In this document: positions 1-6,106 of the stretch, in pieces
Layout of the letters: each line of letters begins with the position of its first letter
Position numbering within the stretch: position 1 is the first letter of the stretch
The notes under the pieces: generated by a model
What the model saw: only the letters and a program-made list of their open reading frames with translations
Databases searched by the model: none
What the model was told of the DNA's origin: nothing
Virus record (IMG/VR): IMGVR_UViG_3300025168_000355
Span: 1 to 32,262 of that record
Source: a virus
DNA length: 32,262 bases
Direction: 5' to 3' (one strand)
Translations under genes and position numbers: made by a program

Positions 1-1048
1 CGCAGATATACAATTTAGGGGCAATGATGGTGGTTCAACTATAACTGCTCTTACACTTGATATGTCAGATGGTGGTGTCGCAACATTTAATGCTGGTGCT
101 GAATTTGGTGGCAATGTGCTTTGGCCAGACAATCAAAAAATATTAGTTGGCACAGGTGCTGATTTACAGATATATCACGATGGTACTGATTCTCATATTG
201 CAGAAACAGTTACTACTCGAAGATTTCTTATACGAGGAGATGAAGTAACAATTAGAAATGCTGATTCTAGTAAGGATTCTGCAAAATTTAATAATGGTGG
301 TTCAGTAGACCTTTACCATAATAATGTTAAAAAATTAGAAACAACTAGTGAAGGCGCTAAAGTAACTGGACATTTAAGATTAAATAATAGTCAAGAAATG
401 CAATTTGGCGGTTCTGCAACACACATTGAGGGTGATAGTGGTTATATGGCTTTTGATGTAGGTAGTACAGAAAGAATGAGAATTACAAGTAATGGTAGTA
501 TTCATTGCCCAAGTACTACATCTTCTAGTGGTGCAAAGTTTGGTTTTGGAACTGACGCTCCGAATGGTAAAGTACACATTAAGTATGATGGCTGGAATGG
601 CTCTGATGGCATAGAAATGCAAGATATGTATGGAGGCAATTATGGAACTATAGCAATTGATTTTCAAAGAAATGGTAGTAGAGTTGGAACTATTCAGACT
701 ACTTTATCAGCTACACAATATAACACATCCTCAGACTATCGCTTAAAAGAAAATGTAGATTACACTTGGGATGCTACAACAAGACTTAAACAACTCAAAC
801 CAGCTAGATTTAATTTTATAGCAGATGACACTAATACTCTTGTTGATGGCTTTATAGCACACGAAGTATCAAGCATAGTTCCTGAAGCTATTAGTGGTGC
901 AAAAGATGCTACTGAAACATACACAAATAATGAAGGTAATGAGCAAACAAGAATAGTTGCACAAGGCATAGACCAAAGCAAACTTGTACCTTTATTAGTT
1001 AAAACAATACAAGAGTTAGAGGCTCGTATAACCGCACTAGAATCCTAA
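1..1048 (+). CDS. Tail fibre with C-terminal S74 intramolecular chaperone, 3' part
   Basis: The reading frame is open from base 2, with no start in the window, and stops at TAA 1046-1048. The body has fibre-type repeats (LQIYHDG near 160, VDLYHNN near 310). The C-terminus is a Peptidase_S74 / endosialidase intramolecular chaperone domain: SSDYRLKENV is encoded at 728-757, with the Ser (731-733) and Lys (746-748) five residues apart, as in the known catalytic dyad, and GFIAHEVSSIVPEAI follows. In this family the domain trimerises the fibre and then cuts itself off. The end of the protein (ELEARITALES) is a short coiled coil. The 5' part is almost certainly 31985..32262: two leftover bases there plus base 1 make a codon and the frame continues, giving a 441-residue protein. 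Its role is probably host recognition at the tail tip. Confidence 0.9.
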   Translation, partial: ADIQFRGNDGGSTITALTLDMSDGGVATFNAGAEFGGNVLWPDNQKILVGTGADLQIYHDGTDSHIAETVTTRRFLIRGDEVTIRNADSSKDSAKFNNGGSVDLYHNNVKKLETTSEGAKVTGHLRLNNSQEMQFGGSATHIEGDSGYMAFDVGSTERMRITSNGSIHCPSTTSSSGAKFGFGTDAPNGKVHIKYDGWNGSDGIEMQDMYGGNYGTIAIDFQRNGSRVGTIQTTLSATQYNTSSDYRLKENVDYTWDATTRLKQLKPARFNFIADDTNTLVDGFIAHEVSSIVPEAISGAKDATETYTNNEGNEQTRIVAQGIDQSKLVPLLVKTIQELEARITALES

Positions 1049-1329
1049 TGAATAAAAAATTCTGGATAATTATTTTTATACTTGTAATTACTCAAGCATC
1101 TGCTTTTGGCTATATGAATAATCGTTTTGTATTGTTACAAGAACAGTTTAAACAGAATAATTCTGAAGAAATTATTTTTAGTCAACAAATGCTAAAGCAA
1201 GATATGAATCAAGTTATTCAAGTTATTAGAGGATTAATGATACAAGTAGAATATTTAACACACGAAAATGGAAAAAACAAACCAAAGAAAATTAAACAAA
1301 CTAAAGATAGGGGCATAGATTTGTCATGA
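1048..1329 (+). CDS. Small membrane-anchored or exported protein with helical C-terminal part
   Basis: This 93-residue protein starts at an ATG sharing one base with the fibre stop codon, so it is translationally coupled. It has an N-terminal hydrophobic segment (about residues 5-22) ending in QASAFG, which could be a signal peptidase site or a membrane anchor. The rest is Gln/Glu-rich and predicted helical (residues 28-70), ending in a Lys-rich tail. An inner-membrane spanin or another lysis accessory would have this shape, and it heads a run of small membrane genes. No family was recognised, so the lysis role is inferred from position and topology only. Confidence 0.6.
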   Translation: MNKKFWIIIFILVITQASAFGYMNNRFVLLQEQFKQNNSEEIIFSQQMLKQDMNQVIQVIRGLMIQVEYLTHENGKNKPKKIKQTKDRGIDLS

Positions 1330-1430
1330 CGAAAGGTTTAGCTATATTCATAGGTTGTGTTATCTTTGCATTTATCGTGGCTATTTGGCTAGGTGTTGAA
1401 GCTGTAAGGTGTACACCACCTTGTATATAA
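1326..1430 (+). CDS. Short single-TM peptide (34 aa)
   Basis: ATG at 1326 overlaps the previous TGA as ATGA, and the frame stops at TAA 1428-1430, directly abutting the next ATG at 1431. The 34-residue product is nearly all hydrophobic from residue 4 to 24 (GLAIFIGC then VIFAFIVAIWLG) and ends in CTPPCI, a CxxxC pair. The perfect tiling between neighbours supports translation. The sequence before Cys11 is only weakly lipobox-like, so an o-spanin call is not justified. It is best described as a small membrane peptide of the lysis cassette. Confidence 0.5.
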   Translation: MTKGLAIFIGCVIFAFIVAIWLGVEAVRCTPPCI

Positions 1431-1721
1431 ATGACAGATGCTCAAATCAGTACAATGCGGTGGAGATGGACTGCTTTAATTTTATATCTGTTAATTTGTT
1501 TTTATGATTTTTTGTTTGTGCCTGTATGGTACGGACTGAATAGACCAGATATTAGTGAATTTATGATTATAATTAACTCAACAGAAGAAACAATTGTACA
1601 AATGGAATTGATGAAAAAACTTACAGCACAACACAATCCATTTACTCTTATGAATGGTGGTTTATTCCACTTGGCATTTGGAGCAATTTTAACAGGTAGT
1701 GCAGTAGGACTTAATAAATAG
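1431..1721 (+). CDS. Holin-like membrane protein
   Basis: The protein has 96 residues and begins immediately after the preceding stop. It has two likely membrane segments: about residues 13-32 (WTALILYLLICFYDFLFVPV) and about residues 74-93 (LMNGGLFHLAFGAILTG and following). A polar loop of around 40 residues separates them. Small size, two TM segments and position among lysis-type genes fit a phage holin that makes inner-membrane holes at lysis. The pattern WRWTALI...FHLAFGAILTG resembles proteins annotated as holins in marine phages, from memory and unchecked. Function is inferred. Confidence 0.65.
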   Translation: MTDAQISTMRWRWTALILYLLICFYDFLFVPVWYGLNRPDISEFMIIINSTEETIVQMELMKKLTAQHNPFTLMNGGLFHLAFGAILTGSAVGLNK

Positions 1722-1731
1722 GAGAAATAAC

Positions 1732-1800
1732 ATGGCTTATAACAAAACACCTTATAAAAATACAAAAGGTAAAGGCAAAAAGAAGAAAAAGCGTGGATAA
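1732..1800 (+). CDS. Very short basic peptide (22 aa)
   Basis: ATG at 1732 follows a good ribosome binding site (AGGAG at 1721-1725, spacing about six). The 22-residue product ends in KGKGKKKKKRG, with ten Lys/Arg among its last thirteen residues. Its stop (1798-1800) overlaps the GTG start of the next gene, consistent with coupled translation. The strong binding site is the main evidence that it is real. It could be a nucleic-acid or membrane-binding peptide, or just a leader for the next gene. No family recognised. Confidence 0.45.
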   Translation: MAYNKTPYKNTKGKGKKKKKRG

Positions 1801-2002
1801 CAGAATTGAAATGCTTGAGCATAAAGTTGATAAGCATAGTTCACAAATTTCTAAATTATTCAATAAGTTAGAAGATACTAATGTGAAATTAAATGCTATT
1901 ATGCACACGCTAAACCAAATAAGATGGACTTTTTATGGTGCTGTCGGGTATTATGCCTTTTCGGAATTAGGTTTATTATCTGTTCTGAAAATCATGCAAT
2001 AA
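1793..2002 (+). CDS. Coiled-coil protein with C-terminal TM segment (XhlA-like shape)
   Basis: The protein has 69 residues and starts at GTG 1793, overlapping the previous stop. Residues 1-40 show heptad-like spacing (IEMLEHKVDKHSSQISKLFN), typical of a coiled coil. Residues 45-66 form a hydrophobic C-terminal segment (WTFYGAVGYYAFSELGLLSV). This topology is that of hemolysin XhlA-like holin accessory proteins, which sit in the inner membrane with a cytoplasmic coiled coil. The family assignment is by shape only. Its position between other small membrane genes supports a lysis-related role. Confidence 0.55.
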   Translation: MDNRIEMLEHKVDKHSSQISKLFNKLEDTNVKLNAIMHTLNQIRWTFYGAVGYYAFSELGLLSVLKIMQ

Positions 2003-2018
2003 ATAAAATGGGGGTTTT

Positions 2019-2123
2019 ATGTACAGTCTTGATGAAATGAAACAAAGAGCAAAAGGCAAAACAAGTTTAATTGTATTTGCTGTTATTGTAGTTGTAGGTT
2101 TTTTAATAAACTGGTTACAGTAA
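2019..2123 (+). CDS. Short single-TM peptide (34 aa)
   Basis: ATG at 2019 follows a G-rich binding site (GGGG at 2011-2014), and the frame ends at TAA 2121-2123, one base before the next start codon. The protein has a basic N-terminal part (KQRAKGK, residues 8-14) and one hydrophobic segment (LIVFAVIVVVGFLINWL, residues 17-33), so it should insert with its N-terminus in the cytoplasm. It is one of several tiny membrane proteins in this cassette; antiholin or holin-regulator roles are possible but unproven. Confidence 0.5.
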   Translation: MYSLDEMKQRAKGKTSLIVFAVIVVVGFLINWLQ

Positions 2124-2124
2124 A

Positions 2125-2562
2125 TTGTTTGGCATCCCCACAGAAGTAATCACTATGTTGTTTTCAACTGTGGGTGGTGCTGTCATGAAAATGTGGTCTC
2201 AAACAAATGCAGATAAAGCTGAACAACAAAAAGCATTAATAACAAGATTTCAAGAATCAGAAAAAAGTGTTGAGAGTGCTAGAGCATTTGTAAATCCTAA
2301 TGCAAATTGGATAAGGCGATTCTTGGTGATTAGTTTTATGGCAATGGCTGGTTTTATATTACTTGCACCAGCAATCTTTAATGTTACAACACAAATACCA
2401 GTTATATCAACTGAAGGTTTTAAATTATTATTCTTAGATTTTACAAAAGATATTACAACATGGGTCGAATTGGAAGGTATAGTTACTCCCGATTGGTTAG
2501 GTCATGCTATACTTTCAGTAGTGGGCATGTATTTTGGCTCAAGTATAACTTCTCGTAGATGA
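2125..2562 (+). CDS. Holin, 3-TM gene-transfer-agent type
   Basis: The 145-residue protein starts at TTG 2125. Its shape matches the family 'Holin of 3TMs, for gene-transfer release': a short hydrophobic N-terminus, a soluble helical stretch rich in Gln/Lys (about residues 25-50), NANWIRRFLV, a TM segment (about residues 65-87), a middle region containing FKLLFLDFTKDITTWVELEG, and a final TM segment (about residues 125-140, HAILSVVGMYFGSSI). In that family the protein supports release of particles through the inner membrane. Its last codons overlap the ATG of the next gene. With the 1431 gene, the cassette has two holin-like proteins. Confidence 0.7.
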   Translation: MFGIPTEVITMLFSTVGGAVMKMWSQTNADKAEQQKALITRFQESEKSVESARAFVNPNANWIRRFLVISFMAMAGFILLAPAIFNVTTQIPVISTEGFKLLFLDFTKDITTWVELEGIVTPDWLGHAILSVVGMYFGSSITSRR

Positions 2563-3317
2563 TCACAAAAAGAGCGATTGTAATACCAGACCAGCATTTT
2601 CCAATCCACGACTCAAGAGCAGTCAAGGTTACACTTCAAGCAATTCAATTAATTAAACCAAACATATTTATTAATTTAGGTGATGTTGGTGAATGGAGTT
2701 CTGTATCTAGCCATAGATATAAAAGACGAAAACAACCACCATTAGAATATCAATTACCAGAAATAGATAAAGAAATAAGAGCAGTTAATAAACAAATTGA
2801 TCGTTTTGATAAAGTTTTAGATGAAGTTGGATGTAAAGAACGATACATATTGGCAGGTAATCATGATGAATGGCTAGATAGTTTTGTTGAATACCATCCA
2901 TATTTAACTGATTACACCTTTAGAAATGCTTGTCGTTGGAAAGAAAGAGGTTATGAGTATCGTATTTATAATGATGTTTTAACAATAGGCAAATTATCAT
3001 TTACGCATGGTGCATACACTGGTCAAAATCACGCAAAAAAACATTTAGATTCTTATGGTACTAATATTATGTATGGTCATGTGCATGATGTAGCTAGATA
3101 CTCAACCACCAGGTTATTAGATGGCAACATTAGTTCTTGGGCAATGGGATGTTTAAAAGATATGTCACCTCAACAAAACACATGGTTAAAAGGTAGATTA
3201 CATAATTGGAATCATGCTTTTGGCATTGTTACTTGGTACAAAAATGGTAATTTCCAAGTAGAAGTTATAGATATAGTTGATGGTCGTGCCAATGTTTGGG
3301 GTACAGAGCTTACCTAA
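2559..3317 (+). CDS. Calcineurin-like metallophosphoesterase
   Basis: The 252-residue protein carries the standard metal-binding motifs of the family in order: D11xH13, G41D42, G100NHD103, H150 and G173HVHD177. These bind two metal ions for phosphoester hydrolysis. The substrate cannot be read from the sequence; family members act on nucleotides, nucleic acids or proteins. ATG 2559 overlaps the holin TGA as ATGA. The 3' end overlaps by eight bases the end of the convergent minus-strand nuclease gene. It is the last gene of the late transcription direction before the strand switch. Confidence 0.85.
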   Translation: MITKRAIVIPDQHFPIHDSRAVKVTLQAIQLIKPNIFINLGDVGEWSSVSSHRYKRRKQPPLEYQLPEIDKEIRAVNKQIDRFDKVLDEVGCKERYILAGNHDEWLDSFVEYHPYLTDYTFRNACRWKERGYEYRIYNDVLTIGKLSFTHGAYTGQNHAKKHLDSYGTNIMYGHVHDVARYSTTRLLDGNISSWAMGCLKDMSPQQNTWLKGRLHNWNHAFGIVTWYKNGNFQVEVIDIVDGRANVWGTELT

Positions 3318-3663
3318 TACCCCATTTTTCCAACATTTCTATTAAATCTGGTACTGAGTAGACTACACCAACAACGCCTCCATATGACTTGATTTCGTCT
3401 ATTCTTGCTTTTTGATTAGAACTAAGTGTTCCTTTAGGCGTAGTAGTTTTAGGTTTCTTAACTTCTATTCCATAATATTTGCCATTATAAATTAAGGTTA
3501 TATCAGGAATGCCTGACTTTACTCCTTCAGCTTTTAATTTTTTAGCTACTGTTATGTTTCTTCTGCCACCATTAGGAACTGCCCACCAACACAATTTACG
3601 CAAATCTAAATATTGTGCTATACCTTTTTGAATTTGGTGTTCTACATCATTCATAGTTCTCAT
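3310..3663 (-). CDS. Stand-alone VRR-NUC nuclease
   Basis: This is the only convincing minus-strand gene. The 117-residue product has the compact VRR-NUC (PD-(D/E)xK superfamily) pattern: E8 near the N-terminus, WAVPNGGRR, KSGIPDITLIY with the metal-binding Asp, and then YGIEVKKPK, the ExK catalytic pair. The C-terminal part (SNQKARIDEIKSYGGVVGVV) is also typical. Single-domain VRR-NUC proteins cut DNA and are often linked to branched-DNA or recombination intermediates. ATG at 3661-3663 was chosen; a second ATG lies three codons later. It is read divergently from the early genes and convergently with the phosphoesterase. Confidence 0.85.
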   Translation of the reverse strand: MRTMNDVEHQIQKGIAQYLDLRKLCWWAVPNGGRRNITVAKKLKAEGVKSGIPDITLIYNGKYYGIEVKKPKTTTPKGTLSSNQKARIDEIKSYGGVVGVVYSVPDLIEMLEKWGIR

Positions 3664-3695
3664 TATAATTTATTTGTATAAATAAGTATATACAG

Positions 3696-3744
3696 ACGAA
3701 TAATGGGCGTATAATTCTTTTTATGAGGTCAATTTTGATTTCAT
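3696..3744 (+). promoter_or_regulatory. Early promoter with 5'-terminal hairpin (copy 1)
   Basis: ACGAATAA at 3696-3703 lies exactly 14 bases upstream of TATAAT (3710-3715). Seven bases later, at the expected transcript start, a hairpin begins: arms 3723-3732 (ATGAGGTCAA) and 3735-3744 (TTGATTTCAT), pairing over ten positions with two G-U pairs and a minimal loop, so the innermost pairs are probably open. A free binding site (AGGAG) follows, then ATG 3760. No TTGACA-like -35 box is visible. The same layout recurs at 6904 and 16862. Confidence 0.75.
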
Positions 3745-3759
3745 AAATAGGAGATAAAA

Positions 3760-4092
3760 ATGAAAATATTAACGGATAAAATTACAAAAGCGTTACATCA
3801 CAATTACAAGCATGGTAATGGTGCAGATTTAAAACCTGTATTAAAATTATTTGGTGGTTCAGCTTGTACTTGGTTACTTACAGAACTAGACCCAAAAACT
3901 AATGTTGCTTTTGGTTTGTGTGATTTAGGAATGCAATGTCCAGAATTAGGTTATGTAAGTATGGATGAATTGACAGCATTAAAATTTGCACCTTTCGGTT
4001 TACCTGTCGAACGAGATTTACATTTTGAAGCTGACAAAACAATTATGGAATATACAAAAGAAGCTACAACTTTAGGATATATACAGGCTTAA
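3760..4092 (+). CDS. DUF2958 family protein
   Basis: The 110-residue protein matches the DUF2958 pattern: an N-terminal ILTDKITKAL segment, VLKLFGGSACTWLLTELD, FGLCDLG, CPELGYVSMDELTAL, and the conserved FGLPVERDLHFEADK near the C-terminus (residues about 78-92). The family is widespread on plasmids and phages but has no established function that I can name. It is the first gene behind the promoter/hairpin at 3696, with a good AGGAG binding site, so it is probably expressed early and strongly. Confidence 0.8.
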   Translation: MKILTDKITKALHHNYKHGNGADLKPVLKLFGGSACTWLLTELDPKTNVAFGLCDLGMQCPELGYVSMDELTALKFAPFGLPVERDLHFEADKTIMEYTKEATTLGYIQA

Positions 4093-4141
4093 TTCCTTAC
4101 CACCTTGCTATGTGGAAAAACTGGCACATTAATTTAAGGAG
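4080..4141 (+). promoter_or_regulatory. Folded leader that pairs the ribosome binding site of the 4147 gene
   Basis: TCCTTA at 4094-4099 is complementary to TAAGGA at 4135-4140, which contains most of the AAGGAG ribosome binding site of the gene at 4147. Inside lie two alternative small stems: CCAC/GTGG (4100-4103/4112-4115) and ATGTG/CACAT (4110-4114/4125-4129). A TATACA box at 4080-4085 is seven bases before 4093, so a transcript could start just at the fold. The pairing is visible directly; the promoter and regulatory effect are inferred. Confidence 0.45.
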
Positions 4142-4146
4142 AATAT

Positions 4147-4437
4147 ATGCAATACCCAGATGATGAAGAAATTAACGAAATGGCTTGGAAAGAATTTTGT
4201 TCAGAAGTTGAAAGTCAATTAATTGAATTTGAGCATGTTGTTGATGAAAAAACTGGAACAGTTGTTTTTAATGAAAGAAATGTTAAATTGATCGTAGAAA
4301 ATGTTGTACATTTAAAAGAAATTGCAAAAAGTTTTGTTCCATATTTTAACGGACACAATGAACAAGAATTGGAGTGGGATTATACAGATGATTTGTGGAA
4401 TGCGATATGGGAATCTTGGAAGATAAAACCAAAATAA
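4147..4437 (+). CDS. Acidic hypothetical protein
   Basis: The 96-residue protein is rich in Glu and Asp (PDDEEINEMAW at the start; EQELEWDYTDDLW near residues 74-86) and in Trp. No membrane segment, signal or known motif was seen. It has its own binding site (AAGGAGAATAT before the ATG), which may be paired in the leader fold. Small acidic early phage proteins often bind host proteins or mimic DNA, but nothing here proves either. Not recognised. Confidence 0.7.
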   Translation: MQYPDDEEINEMAWKEFCSEVESQLIEFEHVVDEKTGTVVFNERNVKLIVENVVHLKEIAKSFVPYFNGHNEQELEWDYTDDLWNAIWESWKIKPK

Positions 4438-4443
4438 AAAGTT

Positions 4444-4472
4444 TATAATAGTTCTTATTTAGGAGAATTATT
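4444..4472 (+). promoter_or_regulatory. Candidate promoter and binding site for the 4473 gene
   Basis: A TATAAT box at 4444-4449 is preceded by AAATAAAAAG, which resembles the GAATAAxxxG of the conserved promoters. A transcript starting about seven bases later would begin at ATTTAGGAG, with the ribosome binding site (AGGAG, 4461-4465) almost at its 5' end and no hairpin. This differs from the other copies and makes it a weaker candidate. The binding site itself is clear. Confidence 0.4.
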
Positions 4473-4694
4473 ATGGCTATTGAAGATACAGAGTTTGTTT
4501 TTATACCCGAAGGAGACCATCATGTTACTGTTCCTATTAATGAAGCAGATGGTAAAGCACTTTTGGATATAGCAGGTGGTTACAGAGGTGCTATGGAATG
4601 GCAATTTACAAGTCATGATGGTTCTAATGTAACTTTATATTTTATAAATGAAAAGGACATAGTAGAAGATGAAAAAATCAAATATGACGGGTGA
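4473..4694 (+). CDS. Hypothetical protein (73 aa)
   Basis: This small acidic protein (MAIEDTEFVFIPEGDHHVTV...) looks like a compact alternating-strand fold with one helix (NEADGKALLDIAGG, residues 23-36). It has a strong AGGAG binding site seven bases before the ATG. It overlaps the next gene by 26 bases, so the pair is probably co-translated. No family recognised. As the immediate upstream partner of a Cro-type regulator it may belong to early gene control, but this rests on position only. Confidence 0.65.
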   Translation: MAIEDTEFVFIPEGDHHVTVPINEADGKALLDIAGGYRGAMEWQFTSHDGSNVTLYFINEKDIVEDEKIKYDG

Positions 4695-4890
4695 TCAAAT
4701 TAAACAAATTAGAAACCATTTTGGTTTGACCCAAAAAGAATGTGCAAATAGACTTGGAGTTGGTATTAGAATGTGGCAAAAATATGAAGCTGGACATTCA
4801 TGCAAAGAAGTTTATTTAGATGCAGTATTTAAAATAGAAAGCATAGATTACGCAAAAATACCAAAAGCATATAACGAAATAATGGCGTAG
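4669..4890 (+). CDS. Cro/C1-type helix-turn-helix protein
   Basis: The 73-residue protein is essentially one XRE-family HTH: DQIKQIRNHFGLTQKECANR, then LGVGIRMWQKYEAG (residues about 9-42), where the LTQKECANRLGV helix and the recognition helix before YEAG are clear. Such single-domain proteins bind operators as dimers. ATG 4669 overlaps the upstream gene; an alternative ATG at 4684 would still leave the HTH intact but has no better binding site. An intrinsic terminator lies about 27 bases after the stop. With no partner repressor or integrase in view, it is more likely an early-gene switch than a lysogeny regulator. Confidence 0.8.
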   Translation: MKKSNMTGDQIKQIRNHFGLTQKECANRLGVGIRMWQKYEAGHSCKEVYLDAVFKIESIDYAKIPKAYNEIMA

Positions 4891-4916
4891 TTCTTGTGTA
4901 TAATAAAAATATAACT

Positions 4917-4938
4917 AAGGGGTTTTTACCCCTTTTTT
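4917..4938 (+). terminator. Intrinsic terminator after the Cro-type gene
   Basis: AAGGGGT (4917-4923) pairs perfectly with ACCCCTT (4928-4934) around a TTTT loop, and the run of T continues to 4938. This is a textbook rho-independent terminator in the 75-base gap before the replication initiator gene. A TATAAT sequence lies just upstream at 4899-4904, so any RNA started there would meet the hairpin at its 5' end. Confidence 0.85.
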
Positions 4939-4965
4939 ATCCACTACCAAAAATGAGGAGAAGCA

Positions 4966-5610
4966 ATGAAAGATTCATTTATTGTATACAGAAGTTTCCA
5001 TCTAGCAATATCAGAATTAGAAGATAAAGACCGATTACAAATATACGATGCTATATTTGAATTTGGATTAAATCATAAAGAAATTAAATTAGAACATTTA
5101 CCAAAAGCTATGTGGCATTTGATCAAACCACAATTAGAAGCAAATCACAGAAAATACTTAAATGGTAAATTAGGTGGTCGTGGTAATAAAGCTAACCCAA
5201 AGCAAAACGAAAGCAAACAAGAACCTAAGGATAACCAAGAGATAACCACAGGTTATAAATCTAATAACCTAAGGATAACCAAACAAGAACCTAATGATAA
5301 TGTTAATGCTAATGTTAATAATAATGTAAATGTAAATGTTGGGTTGCCATTAAAAGAAAATGGCAATGAAGTAATATTAGACTTTGATTTTTTAAACGAA
5401 TTAAAAATAACTTACCCACTTGTTAATTTGCACGATGAATTAACAAAAATGAGAACTTGGTTATTAGCAAATCCATCTAAACGAAAAACAGCAAGGGGTA
5501 TGCCCCGATTTGTTAATTCTTGGTTGTCAAGAATAAAGACAGAATCACCTGTAGATAGTTATGCTAATATACATAAAGCTGTAATGGATAGAAAAAATGT
5601 ACGCAAATAA
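4966..5610 (+). CDS. Replication initiator, lambda-O-like organisation (DUF6291-type N-terminus)
   Basis: The 214-residue protein has three parts. Residues 1-65 (FIVYRSFHLAISELEDKDRL, IYDAIFEFGLN) match the N-terminal domain found in phage replication proteins of the DUF6291 type. Residues 65-125 form a low-complexity Asn/Lys/Gln linker (NVNANVNNNVNVNV). Residues 130-214 form a helical C-terminal domain (EKTYP-like LKITYPLVNLHDELTKMRTW, PRFVNSWLSRI) typical of proteins that recruit helicase loaders. The linker codes through an iteron array with all the marks of an origin, exactly as lambda O does. AGGAG lies before ATG 4966. The gene overlaps the next by 14 bases. Confidence 0.75.
   Translation: MKDSFIVYRSFHLAISELEDKDRLQIYDAIFEFGLNHKEIKLEHLPKAMWHLIKPQLEANHRKYLNGKLGGRGNKANPKQNESKQEPKDNQEITTGYKSNNLRITKQEPNDNVNANVNNNVNVNVGLPLKENGNEVILDFDFLNELKITYPLVNLHDELTKMRTWLLANPSKRKTARGMPRFVNSWLSRIKTESPVDSYANIHKAVMDRKNVRK
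5222..5366 (+). other. Predicted replication origin: four iterons, AT-rich region, inverted repeat
   Basis: Four direct repeats start at 5222, 5244, 5266 and 5288, i.e. exactly every 22 bases. Copies 1 and 3 are identical over 17 bases (AACCTAAGGATAACCAA); copies 2 and 4 are degenerate but keep AACC and the register. An AT-rich stretch made of TTAATG/GTAAAT units follows (about 5302-5340), then a perfect 8-bp inverted repeat, TTGCCATT 5344-5351 with AATGGCAA 5359-5366. Lambda ori has the same order of parts inside its O gene. The repeats are seen; the origin function is inferred. Confidence 0.75.
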
Positions 5611-6106
5611 CGATATAGACAATAATCAAATGGATTGCATACAAATAGCAACTGAGATTGCTTATTGGTGTGAAAGAAACTATGGTTATTTTGTTCGTAG
5701 CAAGGCCGACAAGGTAGCTACAATTAACGATTTATCTGATCAACTAGCAAGACTAACAGTGCATCAACAAAATAGCTGGAATAGAGCATTAAACCAACAT
5801 TACGATATGGGTTTGGCTCATCCACCTTTACCTGCACAAGTAATTAAAACAATGAGAGGTTTAGCACCCGAAAATAATGAGGAGATTAAAAAATTGGCAC
5901 ATAATATAAATGTACAAATAGATTGGTATGGACAATGGCAACAAGCAAATCACGATTCTAAAATGACGTTCTTTAAAGACCACCCACCTCAAGGTGTTGG
6001 TTGGACAGATATTCCATCTTATATTCAATACGAAGCTAAAAAATATTATATGGCAAATGCCGATATGAATAATTATGAAGCTATGATGCACATGAGAACA
6101 ACATGA
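5597..6106 (+). CDS. Hypothetical replication-region protein, possible helicase-loader partner
   Basis: The 169-residue protein directly follows and overlaps the initiator gene, the place of P-type helicase loaders in lambda-like phages. Residues 40-95 (DKVATINDLSDQLARL, WNRALNQHYDMGLAHPPLPA, QVIKTMRG) are helical and end with a Pro-rich turn, a layout reminiscent of lambda P. The C-terminal half is rich in Trp, Tyr and His (QIDWYGQWQQ, GVGWTDIPSYIQ). No Walker motif is present, so it is not itself an AAA+ loader of the DnaC kind. The role is inferred from neighbourhood and is uncertain. Confidence 0.55.
   Translation: MYANNDIDNNQMDCIQIATEIAYWCERNYGYFVRSKADKVATINDLSDQLARLTVHQQNSWNRALNQHYDMGLAHPPLPAQVIKTMRGLAPENNEEIKKLAHNINVQIDWYGQWQQANHDSKMTFFKDHPPQGVGWTDIPSYIQYEAKKYYMANADMNNYEAMMHMRTT

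Noticed and set aside
1502-1908. Two overlapping minus-strand open frames in the lysis region
   Set aside because: They oppose tiled + strand genes with good binding sites and have biased Cys/Ile/Phe content typical of shadow frames.
3664-3695. Well-defined promoter for the minus-strand nuclease
   Set aside because: AT-rich sequence offers several -10-like boxes (for example TATACT on the minus strand) but none at a convincing distance from a -35 box, so no single site could be supported.
4669-4890. Lysogeny repressor
   Set aside because: It is a single small Cro-type HTH without a C-terminal domain, and no integrase, excisionase or attachment site was seen.
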